Below are positions 59,603-64,000 of a stretch of 64,000 nt of DNA, piece by piece. The stretch covers positions 62,001 through 126,000 of the forward strand of contig CAWFYJ010000002.1 of the NCBI GenBank assembly GCA_963820055.1, read 5' to 3'. How positions within the stretch are numbered: position 1 is the stretch's first letter; every line of letters starts with the position of its first letter. The translations under genes and the position numbers were made by a program. This stretch comes from RHKX01 sp963820055 (GTDB lineage Bacteria > Actinomycetota > Thermoleophilia > Solirubrobacterales > 70-9). The notes below the pieces were generated by a model, which saw only the letters and a program-made list of their open reading frames with translations, was not told the DNA's origin and made no database searches.

Positions 59603-60161
59603 TCAGCCCTTCGGCACGAGGATCTGTGCGAGCGCTCCGCTCTTGAAGCGTTCTTCCTCGACGACCTCAAGCTGCAGGTGCTCGACGAGGTCGGCGAACG
59701 GGCTGCGCCCCGCCCCGATCGCAATCGGCACCGTCGTCAGCTGGAACTCGTCGACGAGGCCGAGGCCGGTCAAGGACTTGGCGAAGGTGGGGCCGCCGTG
59801 GACGAGGATCGTGCCCTCGTCGTCACGCGGCCTTGAGCTCGGCGATGTCCGCCGCAAGGTCCTCCCCGAAGATCTCGACCGGTCCCCACTCCGCCTCCGT
59901 CAGGGTGCGGGAGAAGACGGCTTTCGGCTTCTCGTTCATCGAGGTGGCGATCGGGCCCTCGGACGCGGTCCAGTGTGGGCCCATGATGTCGTAGCTGCAC
60001 CGGCCCATCGCGTGGACGCCCGCCGCGTCGAGCGCGCGGAGGTTCCACCCGGCCGAGTCGTCGCCGAAGTACTCGAACATCCACTCGTGGGTCCCATCGG
60101 GGCTCGTGGCGAACCCATCGAGGGACACGACCATCTTGAGAATCACTTTTCTGTCGCTCAT
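59603..60161 (-). pseudogene. RibD_C/dihydrofolate-reductase-like protein (copy 3), frameshifted
   Basis: Frame A (60161 down to about 59840) reads VILKMVVSLDGFATSPDGTH, GVHAMGRCSYDIMGPHW and KAVFSRTLTEAEWGPVE, then stops after AELKAA. The +1 frame (about 59850 down to 59603) continues RDDEGTILVHGGPTFAKSL, VDEFQLTTVPIAIGAG and RFKSGALAQILVPKG, the normal end. One base removed restores 185 residues. Either a recent mutation or an assembly error. Confidence 0.82.
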
Positions 60162-60237
60162 GTCGGTAGAGACCTACCCACTCGCGCGGATTCATCGCTC
60201 GACTTCGGCGACCGGCCTGCCGTCCGGGCGTGGAGGG

Positions 60238-60294
60238 TGGACCCAGCCGGACTCGAACCGGCGACCTCCTGGGTGCGATGCGGGGGAGGCGTTG
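60238..60294 (-). repeat. tRNA 3'-half-like repeat, copy A
   Basis: Read on the minus strand it contains GCCGGTTCGAGTCCGGC, a perfect T-arm (5-bp stem, TTCGAGT loop), followed by TGGGTCCA as a 3' acceptor strand. No 5' tRNA half is present next to it. It is about 89% identical to the repeat at 61377-61431 in the same orientation. Confidence 0.75.
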
Positions 60295-60387
60295 AACGTC
60301 CGAGACCGAGGATGTGGCGCTACAAGCGGTTCGGGGTCCGTCGGCCGGAACGATCCACATCTCCGATCGCCAGCCCTTCGATGAGAG

Positions 60388-60759
60388 CTACTCCGCCCAG
60401 GGGATCGTCACGTTGCGCCGCTCTGCGGTGCTGGCACGGGCCCCCGAGCGGCTGCACACGATGGCGACCGCGGAGCCAGGCGAGTTGTTCGTCAGCCGCC
60501 GCTGCACGTCGGCGGGAAGGACCTTGGACCCGTGGGGCCCCAGGTCGGTCGTGGTCCCATCAACGTCAAGCTCCAGTACGCCTTCGAGTACGACCAGGAT
60601 CTGCTCGACATCAACCGCATGGACCGGGCCGGCAGCGCCGGGCTCCATCTCGACGCGCCAGACGGCGAGTTCCGAGCCGGTCACGTGGCGGCTTGCGTAG
60701 GTGTACATGACAGCGTTCGGCGTCTCGTGGCGCCGGGACGACAACTCGGCGATCTTCAT
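60388..60759 (-). CDS. Cupin-domain protein
   Basis: This 123-residue single cupin runs from ATG 60759 (AAGGAG lies just upstream; the open frame to 60813 covers the operator). It reads VMYTYASRHVTGSELAVWRV, GPVHAVDVEQILVVLEGVLE, LPADVQRRLTNNSPGSAVAI. The metal-ligand set is incomplete (one His and a Glu-like position are seen). It is divergent from the MarR gene and likely its target. Confidence 0.82.
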   Translation of the reverse strand: MKIAELSSRRHETPNAVMYTYASRHVTGSELAVWRVEMEPGAAGPVHAVDVEQILVVLEGVLELDVDGTTTDLGPHGSKVLPADVQRRLTNNSPGSAVAIVCSRSGARASTAERRNVTIPWAE

Positions 60760-60777
60760 GACGACTCCTTCAATATA

Positions 60778-60823
60778 GACAACATGGTTGTCGAAACTGT
60801 AACAGAAGGTCAACCCGGTTGTC
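60778..60823. promoter_or_regulatory. Twin MarR-type operators in a divergent promoter
   Basis: GACAAC-ATG-GTTGTC (60778-60792) is a perfect palindrome. GTCAAC-CCG-GTTGTC (60809-60823) matches it with one arm change. Their centres are 31 bases apart, about three helical turns. The first sits between a possible cupin -35 (TTACAG on the minus strand) and its -10 (TATATT). Confidence 0.75.
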
Positions 60824-60836
60824 TAGACTCTCCTGC

Positions 60837-61289
60837 GTGGCCGAGTCCTTGCCCTTAGTTCGCCTCCTCAGCGCTGCGACGCAGATGTCAGTGCAGCGCC
60901 TCAATGAGACGCTCGCCGCCGAGGGCTATCCGGATCTTCGTCCTGCGTACGGGTACGCCATGCTGGCTTTGGGGCCAGAGGGTGCCACCGCCTCACAGCT
61001 CGGTGTCCACCTAGGAATCACCAAGCAAGCCGCAGCCAAACTCGCCTCCCAACTGGAACGGGGCGGCTATCTGCGAAGGATCGATCACCCCAGCGACGGC
61101 CGCGCCCAGCTCCTTCGGCGAACCGAGCGCGGAAACGCGCTGCTCCAAACCGCTGCGAAGGTCCAGGACCAGATGGAAAGTGACCTGGCGCAAGCGATCG
61201 GCGGGCCGACGGTCTGCGCCATGCGCAGCGCTCTTGAGGGCGTGCTCGACCAAGCGGCTCCCCACCGCCCGCTCACACGCCTCTGGTAG
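60837..61289 (+). CDS. MarR-family transcriptional regulator
   Basis: This is a 150-residue winged helix: TQMSVQRLNETLAAEGYPDL, ASQLGVHLGITKQAAAKLAS, LERGGYLRRIDHPSDGRAQL and RRTERGNALLQTAAKVQDQM. GTG 60837 was chosen: the TTG at 60819 lies inside an operator, and a TAGACT -10-like box at 60824 would place the transcript start on this GTG (leaderless). Confidence 0.88.
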   Translation: MAESLPLVRLLSAATQMSVQRLNETLAAEGYPDLRPAYGYAMLALGPEGATASQLGVHLGITKQAAAKLASQLERGGYLRRIDHPSDGRAQLLRRTERGNALLQTAAKVQDQMESDLAQAIGGPTVCAMRSALEGVLDQAAPHRPLTRLW

Positions 61290-61376
61290 GCACTGGCAAC
61301 GTCCTCGCGAACTGTCGAACCTGACTTCATTCCGGCGGAGGGGCCTGAACGGGGTGCCTTTGAGGTTCTGGGTGAG

Positions 61377-61431
61377 TGGAGCCAGCCGGACTCGAACCGG
61401 CGATCTCCGGGTGCGATGCGGGGAGGTGTTG
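61377..61431 (-). repeat. tRNA 3'-half-like repeat, copy B
   Basis: On the minus strand it has the same GCCGGTTCGAGTCCGGC T-arm, then TGGCTCCA as the acceptor 3' strand with a plausible discriminator A. It is a direct repeat of 60238-60294, 1.14 kb apart, enclosing the cupin and MarR genes. Confidence 0.75.
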
Positions 61432-61535
61432 TGGCCCTTGTGGGCGGGGACTTGGCTCTAGCAAGCGGGGGGAGTTGTCCGCGGGCTCGCCCGGCGGCTG
61501 AAACGGATACCTCTGAAATGACCGGGATTGGAGTG

Positions 61536-61570
61536 GATTTGGGCACCAGAACGGGGCTGGTGCCCAAATC
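61536..61570. terminator. Perfect 13-bp hairpin
   Basis: GATTTGGGCACCA (61536-61548) pairs perfectly with TGGTGCCCAAATC (61558-61570) around a 9-base loop. Its AT-containing outer arms stand out in this genome. It lies 160 bases past the end of the secreted orphan's gene (minus strand), so it is either a distant terminator or an inverted repeat of mobile origin. Confidence 0.55.
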
Positions 61571-61729
61571 AATTTGCCTGTGCGCAGGCGTGGCGGAGCG
61601 CGCCGGTCTCGGGTTGTAGAGGTCGGCCGGCTCCCAGCCAATCGCACTAAGTCGGCCCTGGCTGCGAACGATCGCCGTGGCCTTATTTGCACGGCCGAAG
61701 CCGCAGGCACTCCGAAGGGACACCCTGAG

Positions 61730-62188
61730 CTAGAACCCGCCGCTAGCGCCCCACTTACGCTTGTCGGTGCACTTGCCGACGGTGATCGTGACCTTGCCCT
61801 TGGCACTGTGGCTCGTGATCCAATGGCCGGTCCACTTGACCTTCCGCGTCCCAGGGTGGCCGTTCGGAAGCGTGGTCGGCTCCTCGTCGCGTACGGCGAA
61901 GCTGAAGTTCTTCGAGAGCGGGATCTCGGTCTGCGTCAGCGGGAGGTCACTCCCGCACTTGTTCGAGTCAGGCGGGTATATGCCGTTGTACATGGGGTCG
62001 ACGGTCATCGCGTACTTGCCCTGGGTCTTGGTGACGTCCCACACGCCGACCGAGAATGAGCCCTTCCCATCAATGCCAGCCTCGTAGTACCCGGTCTTGA
62101 TGTGATTGAGCTTCGAGGCGGAGGCGACCCCCGCGAGCGCCGTCAGAGCGAGGATTGCACCGATCGCGATCAGCAGTCGAACTCTCAT
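61730..62188 (-). CDS. Secreted protein of unknown function
   Basis: This 152-residue protein has a clear signal peptide (LLIAIGAILALTALAGVASA). The mature part is small and beta-rich (YYEAGIDGKGSFSVGVWDVT, KYAMTVDPMYNGIYPP) with two cysteines (NKCGSDLPL and VGKCTDKRK) that could form one disulfide. No family is recognised. Codon use is less GC-biased than in neighbouring core genes. Confidence 0.72.
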   Translation of the reverse strand: MRVRLLIAIGAILALTALAGVASASKLNHIKTGYYEAGIDGKGSFSVGVWDVTKTQGKYAMTVDPMYNGIYPPDSNKCGSDLPLTQTEIPLSKNFSFAVRDEEPTTLPNGHPGTRKVKWTGHWITSHSAKGKVTITVGKCTDKRKWGASGGF

Positions 62189-62718
62189 TGGGCGAACCTA
62201 CACCGTCGAGGCTTGTGCTCCAAATCGCGGCCACGCATTATCACTAGCTGGGCGTTCGCCCGTGAACACGGCGATCGGAAACTCGAGCGCACCTTGGCCA
62301 TGGACCGCTGCTCCACCGCGAAGCGCTACTCCGCCTACTCGCTCGAGCGGCAGCGCGGCAGTTACTTCCGAACGAACCCGCCATCGCTGTAGGCCAGGAG
62401 GCAAGTCTGGCTGCTCGTCGCGCCAGGGATCTCGATTACGTTCACCCACGTTTCCTTTGGGGAGAACTGGTTGAAGACGATCTTCAACTTGCACGTTCGC
62501 CTGGCTGGTCACTTTCCCAATTTCGATCTCGATCTGATTGCTCGGATCACCTCACCGGCAGCGCCGAGGTCGTCGACCGCGTCGCCACGGCGGCGAGCGT
62601 GCTGAGCTGAGGTCGGGCGCCTCCGGTTCATCTGATTCAGGTGATGCGCGTCTGGTGCGGGACTTGAGATGCTGACCGGAACGCCCGCCTAGTCATCACG
62701 AGACAGATAGGACGATTC
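62189..62718. other. Gene-free gap with degraded-looking sequence
   Basis: In these 530 bases the possible ORFs on both strands are short and lack family patterns. A stretch at about 62535-62608 reads DHLTGSAEVVDRVATAASVL before a stop, which looks like the remnant 3' end of a gene. No promoter or terminator stands out apart from the sequence just before the sulfatase. Confidence 0.55.
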
Positions 62719-64000
62719 ATGGCCAAAGATTTCAACGGAAAGATCGCTCTCGACATCAGGGATTCAGAGGGCGATTGGGCTCCGTTCCTGCCACCGCAGG
62801 CCGCCGAGGGCGCGCCCAATGTCCTGCTGCTTTCGTGGGATGACATCGGCTACGGAACCATGGACGTGTTCGGCGGTCCTGTCGAGACCCCGAATATGCG
62901 ACGCATCGCGGACATGGGTGTTCGCTTTTCGAACTTCCACACGACCGCGCTGTGCTCCCCGACGCGAGCCTCTCTGCTGACTGGCCGCAACGCCACCTCG
63001 AACGGGATGGCGACGATCGCGGAATTCGGGTCGGGCTTCCCGGGAATCTCCACTCGCATTCCCTTCGAGAACGGAATGATCTCCGAGGTGTTGGCCGAGC
63101 AGGGCTACAGCACCTACTGCGTCGGCAAGTGGCACCTGACCCCCGGCGACGAGACGACCCTCGCATCGTTCAAGGGGCGCTGGCCACTTGGACGTGGGTT
63201 CGAGCGCTTCTACGGGTTCCTCGGGGGGGAGTCCAACAGCTGGTATCCAGACCTCGTCCACGACAATCACCAGATCGATGCGCCCGCAACGCCCGATGAG
63301 GGCTACCACCTCTCCAAGGACCTATCCGACAGGGCGATCGAGTTCATCCGCGACACGAAGGCCATCGATCCCGACAAGCCATTCTTCATGTACCTCGCTT
63401 CCCAGGCCGGGCACGCACCGCATCACGTGCCGAAGGAGTGGGCGGACAAGTACAAGGGCAAGTTCGACCAGGGCTACGAGGCGATTCGCTCCGAGATCCT
63501 CCAGCGGCAGAAGGAGCTCGGGCTGCTGCCCGAGGACACCGAGCTCTCGAAGATCAACCCACATGGCGAACCTGCCGCGAAGGGTCCGGACGGACAGCCT
63601 TGGCCGATCCTCGACACCGTTCGACCCTGGGACTCGCTGAGCGCGGACGAGCAGCGCCTCTTCTCGCGCATGGCGGAGGTGTTCGCCGGCTACATCTCCT
63701 ACACCGACCACGAGCTCGGTCGGGTACTCGACTACCTCGAGGAATCCGAGCAGCTCGACAACACGCTGATCGTCGTCGTCTCCGACAACGGCGGCAGCGG
63801 CGAGGGCGGCCCGAACGGCTCGTTCAACGAGTGGCGCTTCTTCAATGGGATCGCCGATTCGACCGAGGTGACGATCCCGCACATCGACGAGCTCGGCACC
63901 CCCTCGTCTTATAACCACTACACCACCGGCTGGGCATGGGCGTTCGACACACCGTTTCCGTACTGGAAGCGCTGGGCCGGCTACGAGGGCGGGGTTGCGG
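62719..64000 (+). CDS. Arylsulfatase, N-terminal part
   Basis: The gene runs off the window; 427 residues are visible. It is an alkaline-phosphatase-superfamily sulfatase: metal site VLLLSWDDIGYG (Asp41/Asp42), activation motif ALCSPTRASLLTGRN with Cys79 in CSPTR (the C-x-P-x-R signal for formylglycine formation), STYCVGKWHLTPGDE, and VVVSDNGGSGEGGPNGSFN. No signal peptide, so it is probably cytoplasmic. ATG 62719 starts MAKDFNGKIALDIRDSE. It would hydrolyse sulfate esters after conversion of the cysteine by an FGE. Confidence 0.93.
   Translation, partial: MAKDFNGKIALDIRDSEGDWAPFLPPQAAEGAPNVLLLSWDDIGYGTMDVFGGPVETPNMRRIADMGVRFSNFHTTALCSPTRASLLTGRNATSNGMATIAEFGSGFPGISTRIPFENGMISEVLAEQGYSTYCVGKWHLTPGDETTLASFKGRWPLGRGFERFYGFLGGESNSWYPDLVHDNHQIDAPATPDEGYHLSKDLSDRAIEFIRDTKAIDPDKPFFMYLASQAGHAPHHVPKEWADKYKGKFDQGYEAIRSEILQRQKELGLLPEDTELSKINPHGEPAAKGPDGQPWPILDTVRPWDSLSADEQRLFSRMAEVFAGYISYTDHELGRVLDYLEESEQLDNTLIVVVSDNGGSGEGGPNGSFNEWRFFNGIADSTEVTIPHIDELGTPSSYNHYTTGWAWAFDTPFPYWKRWAGYEGGVA

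Larger units (their letters stand above)
61290..61729. other. Gene-free gap holding repeat B and a strong hairpin
   Basis: These 440 bases have no credible ORF. They hold the second tRNA-like repeat (61377-61431) and a 13-bp hairpin (61536-61570). Base composition is less GC-rich than in the core regions, in keeping with accessory DNA. Confidence 0.65.

Noticed and set aside
60238..60294. A complete tRNA gene on the minus strand
   Set aside because: Only the T-arm and 3' acceptor strand are present. The sequence 5' of it has no D-arm or anticodon arm that would pair.
59643..60710. A protein containing PAGLEPATSW
   Set aside because: This peptide is the antisense translation of the tRNA-like T-arm and is a known kind of spurious ORF; nothing else in the frame looks coding.
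62102..62512. Short ORFs on both strands in the gap before the sulfatase
   Set aside because: They overlap each other and the secreted orphan's start region, lack ribosome binding sites and show no domain or signal pattern.

Overview
The window is about 70% G+C, gene-dense DNA with short intergenic gaps, many ATGA/GTGA/TTGA stop-start overlaps and several GTG or TTG starts. Gene content (Ser/Thr kinase with PASTA repeats, LytR_C proteins, F420-type LLM and DDN enzymes, DUF3105 and DUF3253 proteins, a group 3b NiFe hydrogenase) points to an actinomycete. My inference is class Thermoleophilia/Solirubrobacterales, possibly uncultured. This rests on gene families and composition, since no rRNA gene is present.

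Layout. 1-8.7 kb holds cell-wall and housekeeping genes: the 3' end of a PASTA protein, ddl, a second Ser/Thr kinase with a discoidin-like ectodomain, a YjbH/DsbA-like protein, purM, and an uppP-DedA pair. 6.8-19.6 kb is a surface-polysaccharide locus: CapD/FlaA1-type dehydratase, two LytR_C membrane proteins, a FlgD-Ig-like protein, O-antigen ligase, Wzx-type flippase, three glycosyltransferases, an initiating sugar transferase, a GNAT enzyme and a FemAB-like transferase. Two of these genes carry frameshifts, and a block of hairpins and direct repeats sits at the 3' end of the flippase ORF. 19.9-30.4 kb is mixed metabolism: PGRP amidase, DUF3105, an MFS transporter with an extra C-terminal domain, metF, UGT, CDP-alcohol phosphatidyltransferase, LLM oxidoreductase, a frameshifted acyl-CoA dehydrogenase and an acyl-CoA ligase. 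30.5-34.5 kb is a sulfide-response operon (SQR, ArsR, YgaP-like membrane protein, MMPL) behind a perfect 16-bp palindrome. 34.7-42.3 kb carries a secreted trypsin-like protease, a PucR regulator, an SDR, a zinc-ribbon/HTH and coiled-coil pair, acylphosphatase, DUF4239, an ArsR-SRPBCC operon with a readable promoter/operator, and a SUMF1-like secreted protein. 42.3-50.3 kb on the minus strand is a complete group 3b hydrogenase operon (beta, cNMP-binding protein, gamma, delta, alpha, protease) followed by an ABC transporter and preceded by an SQR/FCSD-like flavoprotein. 50.3-60.2 kb holds DDN, a class III cyclase, a cupin, an acylphosphatase/LigD-phosphoesterase-like fusion, agmatinase-like, DUF3253-uvsE, LURP-one, arylsulfotransferase and three RibD_C/DHFR-like proteins with an MBL enzyme. 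The last 4 kb looks accessory: a MarR/cupin pair lies between two direct copies of a tRNA 3'-half-like sequence, then a secreted orphan, a degraded-looking gap and the 5' part of an arylsulfatase.

How parts fit together: ddl, UppP, DedA, the sugar transferase, flippase and polymerase all use or recycle undecaprenyl phosphate or build the wall. Sulfur recurs in two SQR-type flavoproteins, a YgaP-like protein, a sulfhydrogenase-type hydrogenase, an arylsulfotransferase and an arylsulfatase. Five genes' worth of coding sequence shows the same kind of single-base (+1) frame shift, which may be assembly error rather than biology.
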